Positions 43,116 to 50,949 of a stretch of 64,000 nt of DNA are shown here, piece after piece. The notes below the pieces were generated by a model. It saw only the letters and a list, made by a program, of their open reading frames with translations, was not told the DNA's origin and made no database searches. The stretch is from Mediterranea massiliensis (GTDB lineage Bacteria; Bacteroidota; Bacteroidia; Bacteroidales; Bacteroidaceae), in NCBI GenBank assembly GCA_015060695.1, contig SUYA01000001.1:356686-420685 (forward strand), read 5' to 3'. The position numbers and the translations under genes are program-made. The stretch's first letter is position 1, and every line of letters starts with the position of its first letter.

Positions 43116-44678
43116 TTATTCTTGCGAAAGATCTACTGCGTAGTTACCACGTTTACCCGATGGAAATACACCACTCAAGAATAACACTTGGTCGGGTGAC
43201 TTAACGGCTGCCTTGAACACTCTGAGCAAGTCATCTTCACTCTTTATCAGTTGTCCGTTGGCTTTAAGAATGATAAATCCTCCTCTAACACCGGCATCTG
43301 CCATTTTTCCTTCGGTCAAGCCACTCACTTGAAGTCCGTAGCTCAACTTGAGTTGATTCTTCAAATCATCTGATAGCGGACGGAAAGCGGCACCAAGTAT
43401 CTCCATATCTACATTCTTCATCGTTTTAGTAGTACCTTGTTCATTCTTCAGTTCAACGGTAACGGTTTGTTGTTTCTTGTTGCGCACAATCTTCACCTCT
43501 ACCTTGTCGCCCGGACGATATTGTTGCAACGCCTCTTGCAAGTCACTGAAGCGATGTACACGTTTGTTACCCAATCCTATAATGACATCGTTTTCTTTCA
43601 GCAATCCTTCAGATGAGCCTCCGGCCATTACTTCGCCTACCATCACACCATCTGACACACCCAGTTCTTCCAACTTCTTCTTCACCTCTTCGCGTTGTTT
43701 TTCGTCCATTTGCAAATCGGTAGAAAGGTCGAGGCAACTGATGCCCAACAAGGCACGTTGCACCACTCCAAACTCTTTCAAATCGGCCACTACCTTCTTC
43801 ATGATTGTTGTAGGAATGGCAAATCCATAACCCGAATAAGCGCCCGTAGGTGAATAAAGCATGGCGTTGATACCCACCAATTCGCCGCGTGCATTGACCA
43901 ATGCACCACCGCTATTACCAGCATTGATAGCAGCATCGGTTTGAATAAACGATTGGATAGTAGCCGCTTGTCCGTTAGCCGACTCCGAGCCAATGGCACG
44001 TGCTTTTGCACTTACGATACCGGCGGTAACGGTAGAGTTCAAATTAAAAGGATTACCTACAGCCAATACCCACTCACCAATTTTCAAGGCATCCGAATCA
44101 CCCACAGGTATAGCGGGGAAATCATTGCCCTCAATCTTGATAAGTGCCAAATCGGTCGATGGGTCAGTACCTATCATACGTCCTTGTAATTCACGGTCAT
44201 CATTCAACTTCACGGTAATTTCATCGGCACCTTCTACCACATGATTGTTGGTCACAATATATCCATCCTTTGAGATAATCACTCCCGATCCATATCCACG
44301 TCGTTCGGGTGTCTGTACTTGTCGCTTTTGTGTACCTCCTTGTCCTCGTTGACCAAAAAAGTCACCAAAGAAGTCATAAAACGGGTCACGCACTTCCACT
44401 TCACGCACTTTTGATGCTTGTGTCGAACGAATATGAACCACGGCATTTACCGAACTTTCGGCTGCTTTGGTCAAATCGATAGGTTGCGAGGGTACACCCG
44501 GATAGCTTGCCAATTGCAAGTTGCTATCGTTAATTTGAAATACTTCATCGAAACCAATAGCCGATTTTTCGACCGGTTGCTCGCTACTGAGCATCTTATA
44601 AGTTGTGAAACCTGCCACACCCGAACTAAGCAACACGATGGCTACTATTCCTAAAATGTTTTTTGTTGTCTGTTTCAT
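43116..44678 (-). CDS. degP: Do family periplasmic serine protease/chaperone (DegP/HtrA)
   Basis: A 520-aa protein with an N-terminal signal or anchor helix (ILGIVAIVLLSSGVAGFTTY). The trypsin-like domain has the triad His in VTNNHVVEGAD near residue 143, Asp in STDLALIKIEG near 174 and Ser in AAINAGNSGGALVN near 250. Two PDZ domains follow (about 300-400 and 425-515). An LA loop containing FYDFFGDFFGQRGQGG gives the length expected of DegP. These enzymes degrade or hold misfolded envelope proteins. The gene has its own terminator; I could not identify a clear promoter. Confidence 0.95.
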   Translation of the reverse strand: MKQTTKNILGIVAIVLLSSGVAGFTTYKMLSSEQPVEKSAIGFDEVFQINDSNLQLASYPGVPSQPIDLTKAAESSVNAVVHIRSTQASKVREVEVRDPFYDFFGDFFGQRGQGGTQKRQVQTPERRGYGSGVIISKDGYIVTNNHVVEGADEITVKLNDDRELQGRMIGTDPSTDLALIKIEGNDFPAIPVGDSDALKIGEWVLAVGNPFNLNSTVTAGIVSAKARAIGSESANGQAATIQSFIQTDAAINAGNSGGALVNARGELVGINAMLYSPTGAYSGYGFAIPTTIMKKVVADLKEFGVVQRALLGISCLDLSTDLQMDEKQREEVKKKLEELGVSDGVMVGEVMAGGSSEGLLKENDVIIGLGNKRVHRFSDLQEALQQYRPGDKVEVKIVRNKKQQTVTVELKNEQGTTKTMKNVDMEILGAAFRPLSDDLKNQLKLSYGLQVSGLTEGKMADAGVRGGFIILKANGQLIKSEDDLLRVFKAAVKSPDQVLFLSGVFPSGKRGNYAVDLSQE

Positions 44679-44801
44679 ACACTTTTCTCGTTTTAAATGT
44701 TAATTTCTACTTTTCTTTTAACTTTTCGACGTTAAAAGAACAACAAATAATATACACTTTGAAATATTGTCATGTATTTTTGTTCTCTTTTAACAAAGTA
44801 T

Positions 44802-44840
44802 AAAGCAGGCTTAACAGCGATTAACTGCCGAGCCTGCTTT
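44802..44840 (-). terminator. Hairpin after the transglutaminase-like gene
   Basis: Arms AAAGCAGGCT (44802-44811) and AGCCTGCTTT (44831-44840) with a 19-base loop. On the minus strand the tail is TTTATAC, weaker than a full T run. It ends the three-gene run 48613-44869. Confidence 0.6.
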
Positions 44841-44868
44841 TTTTACATTTATTGAAACACCGGAAGTG

Positions 44869-46203
44869 TTAATATGTCAGGTATTCTATTTCCATGTCAT
44901 AATCCCATTCGGGGAAATATAGGTTTCCTCCCTCCCACTCTACTTCGCCACGTTGAAAATCGACGGTTTCACTTCGTGGATATTTCTTTTCGGGCACCAA
45001 CGGCATTCCATAATCGCTATTCACAATCAGTCGCCACGAATCAATGCCTCCCAAGAAGAACCACTCTTCGTCGCTATTTTGTGCATAGAGAGGAATACCG
45101 AAAGATTGGTCAACAGGTATCCATCCTACCCCTTCGAAGTAAATTTCACCCCAATCGTGCAAATTCCATGCACCCGGATGCATCATGAATCCACTTTGCC
45201 AATGTGTAGGTATTCCGCTAATGCGACACAAGGTCATGAACAGCAGTGTTACTTGTCCGCAATCGCCATGTCCATTTTCCAACACATATTCGGGTATGTT
45301 TTCGATGGTTGAATATTCACGTGCCGACGCCCACGGGAAGTGGTCGTTCACCCATCTGAAGATGCGCCTTGCCTTTAGCAACGGATTTGTCTCACCTTCT
45401 GTCAATTTGGCAGCTAATTGTCGCAAGCGTGGTGAGAAGACGATATGTTTCTCTCGTTCGGCCGTAAACTCTTTGTAAATGTCAGATGCCGTATCGTAGG
45501 GCAACACATCTTCGGGCTTCAAGTCGTACCATTCTCCGTATGCGGTGTATTCAAAGGTTTCTTGAAATACAGTAGGCTTTCCGGCAACGGCTCGTTTCTC
45601 CATATAGAGTGTAGTGTGTTTGCACTCATTGGGAGCAATGATATACTCCGGTTCGCTAGTCGAAATGAGTTTCACCTCTTGTTGACGCGGATGGTCAGTA
45701 CGTGGATAGGGCAACCAGCATCTCACCACCTCACCGGCGGGTACGGCGTTGGTATCTACGGTCAGTGTATAGGTCACACGCATTCTTTGAGGTGCCACCC
45801 TATTCTTTCCGCTTTGCTTCACGGCATTTATAATTTCGGGCAGGTTTTCCTTGTTTACATCGTCGCTTTTACTTTCGGGCAATCCCTCTTTATCTAGTTT
45901 CAAAGCGATGCATGCCGAATCTATACGGAAGAGGTTTGGCCCTGCATTGCGGAAGTATCGTTTCTCACCGTCAATCATCATGTACTCCAAAGCCTTGCTC
46001 TCTTCCCACGCCTTCATCTGCTGATCGGTAACATCGGGAATATATTTCTGTATATACTCCTTCACCTGTGCTTCAGTAATGCGGAAGTCTGTTTTCAGCC
46101 TATACTTCAAGTCTTCTTCCCAGCTATAAGGTTTTACTTCCTTTCCTGTTTGACAAGCCGATGCCAATAAGAACAGTGCAACGACATATAATAACTTTCT
46201 CAT
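44869..46203 (-). CDS. Transglutaminase-like domain lipoprotein
   Basis: A 444-aa lipoprotein (MRKLLYVVALFLLASACQT, Cys at residue 17). The second half is a transglutaminase/papain-like core: catalytic Cys in NGHGDCGQVTLLF near residue 314, His in AWNLHDWGEIYF near 349 and Asp in GWIPVDQSFG near 365. The N-terminal half is beta-rich and unassigned. Bacterial proteins of this fold are usually peptidases. Placed 13 bp after the epimerase gene and in the same run as an NlpC/P60 enzyme, it probably acts on murein peptides; that is inference from context. Confidence 0.88.
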   Translation of the reverse strand: MRKLLYVVALFLLASACQTGKEVKPYSWEEDLKYRLKTDFRITEAQVKEYIQKYIPDVTDQQMKAWEESKALEYMMIDGEKRYFRNAGPNLFRIDSACIALKLDKEGLPESKSDDVNKENLPEIINAVKQSGKNRVAPQRMRVTYTLTVDTNAVPAGEVVRCWLPYPRTDHPRQQEVKLISTSEPEYIIAPNECKHTTLYMEKRAVAGKPTVFQETFEYTAYGEWYDLKPEDVLPYDTASDIYKEFTAEREKHIVFSPRLRQLAAKLTEGETNPLLKARRIFRWVNDHFPWASAREYSTIENIPEYVLENGHGDCGQVTLLFMTLCRISGIPTHWQSGFMMHPGAWNLHDWGEIYFEGVGWIPVDQSFGIPLYAQNSDEEWFFLGGIDSWRLIVNSDYGMPLVPEKKYPRSETVDFQRGEVEWEGGNLYFPEWDYDMEIEYLTY

Positions 46204-46216
46204 ATCATCATTTATA

Positions 46217-47380
46217 TTATAATAATGTACATCCGATACCCGGCAGGTCGTTTAGGGTAATCTTTCCCTTTACTACCTCCATACCTTTGAATCGGTCGTT
46301 ACCAATGAGGAGTGCTCCGTCTAAGTCGGCAAAATCTACGGCCGGTGCCAGTTGTGCGGCGGCCGAAATGGCGCACGATGTTTCGGTCATACAACCTATC
46401 ATGACGCGCATACCCAATGCACGTGCCAAGTTCATCATCTTCCATCCTTCGCGCATGCCGGTACACTTCATCAGCTTGATATTGATGCCAGAGAACACCC
46501 CTTTCAACGATGTTACATCCTTCAAGCGTTGTATAGATTCATCGGCAAACACGGGCAAGGGGCTATGCTCGGTTACCCATGCTATATCGTCAATCTGTGT
46601 TTTGGGCATGGGTTGTTCTATCATCACAATGCCCTTTTCTTTTAGCCAATGAATCATGTCAAGGGCATATTTTTTATCTTTCCATCCTTGATTGGCATCT
46701 ATGGCAATGGGCAGATTGGTTACCGAACGTATAGTTTCTATCATCTCCTTGTCATTGTCACGTCCTAACTTCACCTTCAGTATATTGAATTTCTCGGCAC
46801 ACTCTTGCGTTTTGGCACGCACCACGTCGGGTGTATCAATACCGATGGTAAAGGTGGTTGAAGGTGCTTTTTCCTTATCCAATCCCCAAATCTTATACCA
46901 AGGTTGATTCATCAGTTTGCCCACCAGGTCGTGCAGTGCTATGTCGATGGCTGCTTTTGCGGCTGCATCCGATTCAGAGAGGGTATCTACATATGCCAAT
47001 ATATCTTCCAATTGAAAGGGGTCTTTAAACTGCTCTAAGTTCAGCTTATTGTTTATAAAGTCCATCACACTTTCTACCGTGCCCAGCTCTTTTTGCAAAT
47101 AGGGTGGCATAGATGCCTCTCCGTACCCCACTACTCCGTCATATTCAATCTCTACCTGTACGCCTTGTGTTGTGGTGCGTGTATTGGTGGCTACTGTAAA
47201 TACATGGCGCAGTTTCAGTTCGTAAGGAAAGCAACGTATCTTCATTTTGGGTACCCCCCCTGTGGTATTGATGTTTACAGCTGGGCCGTTTCCACAAGCT
47301 GTTAGCAAGCTATTGACGGCCAATCCGGATCCTAATGTAGCGAAAGCGGCCGTTTTCAAGAAATCTCTTCTGTTTTGCAT
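46217..47380 (-). CDS. Dipeptide epimerase (L-Ala-D/L-Glu epimerase type), exported
   Basis: A 387-aa enolase-superfamily enzyme. The N-terminus has a twin-arginine-like motif (NRRDFLKTAAFATLG) followed by a lipobox (LLTACGN), so it should be outside the cytoplasm, unlike E. coli YcjG. The capping domain is residues about 45-170. The barrel has the acid/base Lys pair in ILKVKLGRD near 204, metal ligands in IAIDANQGW, MIEQPMP and VFADESIQ, and Lys in NIKLMKCTG. The muconate-lactonizing subgroup with this context epimerises L-Ala-D-Glu from peptidoglycan. It lies 24 bp after the NlpC/P60 gene. Confidence 0.92.
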   Translation of the reverse strand: MQNRRDFLKTAAFATLGSGLAVNSLLTACGNGPAVNINTTGGVPKMKIRCFPYELKLRHVFTVATNTRTTTQGVQVEIEYDGVVGYGEASMPPYLQKELGTVESVMDFINNKLNLEQFKDPFQLEDILAYVDTLSESDAAAKAAIDIALHDLVGKLMNQPWYKIWGLDKEKAPSTTFTIGIDTPDVVRAKTQECAEKFNILKVKLGRDNDKEMIETIRSVTNLPIAIDANQGWKDKKYALDMIHWLKEKGIVMIEQPMPKTQIDDIAWVTEHSPLPVFADESIQRLKDVTSLKGVFSGINIKLMKCTGMREGWKMMNLARALGMRVMIGCMTETSCAISAAAQLAPAVDFADLDGALLIGNDRFKGMEVVKGKITLNDLPGIGCTLL

Positions 47381-47404
47381 GATATCTTAAATCAATTAAA
47401 AGGT

Positions 47405-48613
47405 TTACTTAATGTTATATAGTGGGTTTGTTAAAGTGGTATTGAGTTTCTTTGTCTGATTAATGAAAGGCAAAATGCGGGCAGCATAGAGCAATCGTCC
47501 CAAATTGTACTCATCAAAGAGTTCGTCATTCGGATCGAAGCTATTCACGCGCACGTCTCCCTGAGAATGTATGAATCTCTTATTGCCGATGTACATACCC
47601 ACGTGTACCACACGCTCCTTGCGTTCGGGTGTAGCCTTTCTTCCGAAAAAAATCAAATCGCCGGGCACCAGATTGCCAAAGTCGGATGCTATCTCAATGT
47701 GTTCACCCTCGTAACATTGTTGCGATGCATCGCGAGGAATGATGATGTCATGCAGGTAGAGTGTGGTACGCATAAATCCGCTACAATCCACCCCTTTCGA
47801 CGACATACCGGCCCATAGGTAGGGCACTCCCATCAGTTGGTGTGCAGTTTTTATAATGCTTTGTGCATCCTGTTTCAATCCCTTGCGCCATTCCTCTTCG
47901 GGCATAGCCATGTTTTTCTGTATATATCCGGTTCTTCCATCGGGATAGCTCACTTTGTAGAAGGCACCTTTCTTGCCCTCCCACTTCAAGCGATTTCCTG
48001 CTACCACATCCGAGATAGTTTGCGACTTCACGTCTGGTGCCGAATATACAAATCCATAGTGTCCGGTAACCACAATCTTGTCGGCATTGTTCCATGCTTT
48101 CAGCTCTTCCTCAGTAACGGGATGAATGCCCACGCGGTGCACCCATGCCATGTATTCGTCGGGAGTTTGTATGTAGTACCATCCATCACGTTTCAACACA
48201 CGCACGGGTGTACCCAACAAACCTTGTGTTACCATCTCCGAAGAGAAGTCGGCGTCCGAGCGCAAGTTGCACACCGACACGTTTACAATGCCATACACCT
48301 TGTTTTGCAACCCTTCGGCATCGGGCAATAGGCTGATGCAATCCATTACGTTGTATCCGCCCCTCTTCAAGCCGTCCAACAAAGCGACTTTGGCCTCGGC
48401 CGATGTAGTTTCACCACGCAACATAACGTTCTTGTCCGAGAAGAAGTAATCTACGTTAAACATGGCTATGCGTTTGTCGGGTGCATACAGATTCTTTATG
48501 CTATCATTGAGTTGTTGCACTTCGGCAGGTATCTCTCTGTCGCCACCTTGTGCGGCCACAACACCTCCGGCTACCACCCACGAAAGTGTTAAGAAAAGAA
48601 CTATTTTCATCAT
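47405..48613 (-). CDS. NlpC/P60 peptidase with bacterial SH3 domains (YkfC-like)
   Basis: A 402-aa exported cysteine peptidase; the signal (MKIVLFLTLSWVVAGGVVAA) can start at either of two adjacent ATGs. Two SH3b domains lie at about 110-160 and 175-235 and the C-terminal NlpC/P60 domain has the catalytic Cys in GVDCSGFM near residue 276, His in VVHVGMYIG near 337 and a third polar residue in FIHSQGDV. YkfC-type enzymes cut murein stem peptides to release L-Ala-D-Glu, the substrate of the epimerase encoded next. It is first in the three-gene run and has a good promoter. Confidence 0.94.
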   Translation of the reverse strand: MMKIVLFLTLSWVVAGGVVAAQGGDREIPAEVQQLNDSIKNLYAPDKRIAMFNVDYFFSDKNVMLRGETTSAEAKVALLDGLKRGGYNVMDCISLLPDAEGLQNKVYGIVNVSVCNLRSDADFSSEMVTQGLLGTPVRVLKRDGWYYIQTPDEYMAWVHRVGIHPVTEEELKAWNNADKIVVTGHYGFVYSAPDVKSQTISDVVAGNRLKWEGKKGAFYKVSYPDGRTGYIQKNMAMPEEEWRKGLKQDAQSIIKTAHQLMGVPYLWAGMSSKGVDCSGFMRTTLYLHDIIIPRDASQQCYEGEHIEIASDFGNLVPGDLIFFGRKATPERKERVVHVGMYIGNKRFIHSQGDVRVNSFDPNDELFDEYNLGRLLYAARILPFINQTKKLNTTLTNPLYNIK

Positions 48614-48653
48614 AAGTATTTTATGTTTTAATTACATTTATTCAACTTTTTGC

Positions 48654-48685
48654 AAAGTTAATAAAAATAAGAATAACCACCAAGA
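48654..48685 (-). promoter_or_regulatory. Promoter of the murein-peptide genes
   Basis: On the minus strand CTTG (48682-48685), a 20-bp spacer, then TAACTTTG (48654-48661). It is divergent from the rnpB promoter about 95 bp away. Confidence 0.6.
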
Positions 48686-48755
48686 AAAAGCATCAATTTC
48701 AGCCCTGTTTCATGAGCCATTTTAGTTATCATTAAACAAATTTATTCTTCTGGTT

Positions 48756-48786
48756 TTTGTATATTTCCCACCTTGCACTATCTTTG
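48756..48786 (+). promoter_or_regulatory. Promoter of rnpB
   Basis: TTTG (48756-48759), a 19-bp spacer, then TATCTTTG (48779-48786): a full match to the Bacteroidota consensus. The predicted start is within ten bases of the 5' end of RNase P RNA. Confidence 0.75.
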
Positions 48787-48796
48787 CACTCTGAAA

Positions 48797-49160
48797 GTCA
48801 GTTGGCCGGTCTGTCGCTTGCATTTTTAGGTGATGCACGAGGAAAGTCCGGGCAACACAGAGCATCCTACTTCCTAACAGAAAGCTGTCCGCGAGGGTAG
48901 AGTAACGCAGAAGAAAATAACCGCCTCCTTCGGGTGGTAAGGGTGAGAAGGTGGGGTAAGAGCCTACCAGTCTTGTGGCGACACAAGGGCTGTGCGTCTT
49001 AGGAGTTGTAAGATCATGTAAACCGACGTCAAGAGGGTTGCTCGCCCCATGTCGGAGGGTAGATCGCTAAAGTCGTATGGCAACATTCGACTCAGATAAA
49101 TGACAGACGCTTTGCTTTGGCAAAGAGACAGAACCCGGCTTACAGGCCAACTGCTTTTTT
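48797..49160 (+). ncRNA. rnpB: RNase P RNA (class A)
   Basis: The catalytic RNA of RNase P, which trims tRNA 5' ends. The terminal helix P1 pairs AGTTGGCC (48800-48807) with GGCCAACT (49145-49152). Conserved landmarks are GAGGAAAGTCCGGGC near 48839, the GGGTAAGAGCCTACCAG block near 48955, GTAAACCGACGTC near 49018, and ACAGAACCCGGCTTACAGGCC near 49129. A T run follows the last helix. The exact 3' end is uncertain by several bases. Confidence 0.95.
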
Positions 49161-49177
49161 ATAAAAACATCCGAGCC

Positions 49178-50497
49178 ATGAAAAAATACATCGTCAAACT
49201 TTGGAAATTCTTGACTTACGACATTTGGCGCATCACCGAAGACGAAGTCACCCGGACGGAGTTCTCACTATACACCATCATTAAGACCGTCTATCTCTGC
49301 ATCACTCATTTTACCAAAGACCGCATTATCAACAAGGCTTCGGCGTTGACCTATAGCACTTTGTTGGCCATTGTACCCATCCTTGCCATCTTGTTTGCTA
49401 TTGCTCGTGGTTTTGGGTTCGACAATCTGATGGAAAGTCAGATTGTAAAAGGTTTTGGTGGCCCGTCGGAGACGACCGAAGTCATCTTCCAATTTGTCGA
49501 TTCCTACCTGTCGCAAGCCAAAAGCGGCATTTTCATCGGGGTCGGCCTGATTATGTTGCTTTGGACGGTGTTGAACCTGATAAACAACATGGAGATGACC
49601 TTCAACCGCATCTGGCAGGTACAGAAAGCCCGTAGCGTTTTTCGCATGACCACTGACTACCTCTCCATGTTGCTACTGATGCCCATCCTGATTGTTATTT
49701 CGGGCGGTTTGTCCATCTTCATGAGTACCATGCTAAAGAATGTTGAAGAGTTCACCCTGCTGGCTCCACTCGGCAAATTCCTGATACGACTCATTCCCTT
49801 TGCCTTCACCTGGTTCATGTTTACAGCCCTTTACATTTTCATGCCCAACACCAAGGTAAAATTCAAGCACGCACTGATAGCGGGCATTCTTGCCGGTACG
49901 GCCTACCAAGCCTTCCAGTTTCTCTACATCAGCGGACAACTATCGGTAGCCCGCTACAACGCCATCTACGGTAGCTTTGCCGCCCTGCCCATGTTCTTGC
50001 TATGGGTGCATATTTCGTGGACTATCTGCCTATTTGGTGCCGAGTTTACCTATGCCAGCCAAAATCTGCACAACTTCAGCTTCGATAAAGACACGCGCAA
50101 CATCAGCCGCCGCTACCACGACTTTGTAGCCATCCTCATCATGTCGCAAATAGCCAAACGCTTTGCCAACAACGACAATCCCTACACCGCCCACGAGCTA
50201 TCCGGTGAATGCCAGATACCCATCAGCCTAACCAACAAAGTGCTGTTCGAATTGGAAAATGTCAAGCTGATACACGAAGTGAGTAGCGACGAAAAGAGTG
50301 AAGAGATAGCCTACCAGCCCTCAATCGACATCAACAAAATAGACGTAGCCTTGTTGCTCGAACGCTTGGATACCCGTGGTTCCGAAGACTTCAAGATTGA
50401 CATCACTAATGCCTATAGCGAGCAATGGAACGTCTTGATGCAGGCTCGCCAAGAGTACTACAACGGCTCAAGCAAGGTGTTACTGAAAGATTTGTAA
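49178..50497 (+). CDS. YihY/BrkB family inner-membrane protein
   Basis: A 439-aa protein. I chose the ATG at 49178 (MKKYIVKLWKFLTYDIW) because the longer frame begins inside rnpB. Six helices span about residues 60-300, with the family signatures ALTYSTLLAIVPILAILFAIARGFG, MLLWTVLNLINNMEMTFNRIWQ and YGSFAALPMFLLWVHISWTICLFGAE. The cytoplasmic C-terminus (about 310-439) contains a winged-helix-like segment (CQIPISLTNKVLFELENVKLI). The family is sometimes annotated RNase BN, which is known to be an error for YihY. No promoter is visible in the 25 bp after rnpB, so it may be read from the rnpB promoter. Confidence 0.92.
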   Translation: MKKYIVKLWKFLTYDIWRITEDEVTRTEFSLYTIIKTVYLCITHFTKDRIINKASALTYSTLLAIVPILAILFAIARGFGFDNLMESQIVKGFGGPSETTEVIFQFVDSYLSQAKSGIFIGVGLIMLLWTVLNLINNMEMTFNRIWQVQKARSVFRMTTDYLSMLLLMPILIVISGGLSIFMSTMLKNVEEFTLLAPLGKFLIRLIPFAFTWFMFTALYIFMPNTKVKFKHALIAGILAGTAYQAFQFLYISGQLSVARYNAIYGSFAALPMFLLWVHISWTICLFGAEFTYASQNLHNFSFDKDTRNISRRYHDFVAILIMSQIAKRFANNDNPYTAHELSGECQIPISLTNKVLFELENVKLIHEVSSDEKSEEIAYQPSIDINKIDVALLLERLDTRGSEDFKIDITNAYSEQWNVLMQARQEYYNGSSKVLLKDL

Positions 50498-50544
50498 TAA
50501 GGGAAGGTGAACTACCCCTAAGCTAAATACATCTGAAAGATAGT

Positions 50545-50628
50545 TCACTCATTATCGTCTTCACCATTTAAATAGCTCACGCCTTCTATGCGCTCAAGCT
50601 CTTCAATATATGCCTCGCGTGTTTTCAT
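50545..50628 (-). pseudogene. 27-codon open frame, possible gene remnant
   Basis: The frame encodes MKTREAYIEELERIEGVSYL and seven more mostly acidic residues before the stop. It has the amphipathic, charged look of the start of a cytoplasmic protein and is better than random AT-rich sequence. It could be the surviving 5' end of a lost gene or a real small protein. No promoter or clear ribosome-binding site supports it. Confidence 0.25.
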
Positions 50629-50702
50629 GATGAAGCAAGTCAACTTTTTCAGAGAAAGAGTTAACTTTTATTTTAGGAAAAGACAATGATAGTAGAAATA
50701 TA

Positions 50703-50725
50703 ACAGTTATAACAGATATAACTGT
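50703..50725. repeat. Palindromic element shared with 34208-34225
   Basis: ACAGTTATA, five bases, TATAACTGT: perfect nine-base arms. Eighteen of these bases (CAGTTATAACAGATATAA) recur exactly, on the other strand, at 34208-34225. Confidence 0.6.
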
Positions 50726-50832
50726 GATAGCTGCAAAAAACGCGAGTTGAATATTTTATGCGTTTTAAGGACGTTTTCTGCCGATTGGGTAGCAAATGCG
50801 CCTAAAAGAGAAATGGGGTGCGCACAGAATGC

Positions 50833-50908
50833 GATGAGTGATTAGCAGACGTATGGTGTGTGTAAAAGAAATGGCTTAACACCAACCGCCAACCACTAAT
50901 CACTCATC
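50833..50908. repeat. 13-bp inverted repeat of the GATGAGTGATTAG family
   Basis: GATGAGTGATTAG at 50833-50845 and its exact reverse complement at 50896-50908, 50 bp apart. It sits just after the stop of the carboxyltransferase gene (50950, minus strand). It belongs to the same sequence family as the 14-bp tandem repeat at 19744. Confidence 0.6.
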
Positions 50909-50949
50909 ACTTTCATCGCTACAAAGCAGACGAACGTTTTCTTCTCTAC

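Larger units (their letters stand above)
50498..50949. other. Non-coding region with inverted repeats
   Basis: About 450 bp between convergent genes. It contains a 27-codon open frame (50545-50628, minus), a perfect inverted repeat ACAGTTATA/TATAACTGT (50703-50725) and a larger inverted repeat of GATGAGTGATTAG (50833-50845) with CTAATCACTCATC (50896-50908). The latter may act as a terminator for the carboxyltransferase gene. No larger gene is supported. Confidence 0.6.

Noticed and set aside
49100..49177. Upstream extension of the YihY frame to 49100
   Set aside because: It lies inside the conserved 3' end of RNase P RNA; the family N-terminus begins at 49178.
49178..50497. RNase BN annotation for the YihY protein
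   Set aside because: The name rests on an old misassignment; the sequence shows a multi-helix membrane protein with no nuclease motif.
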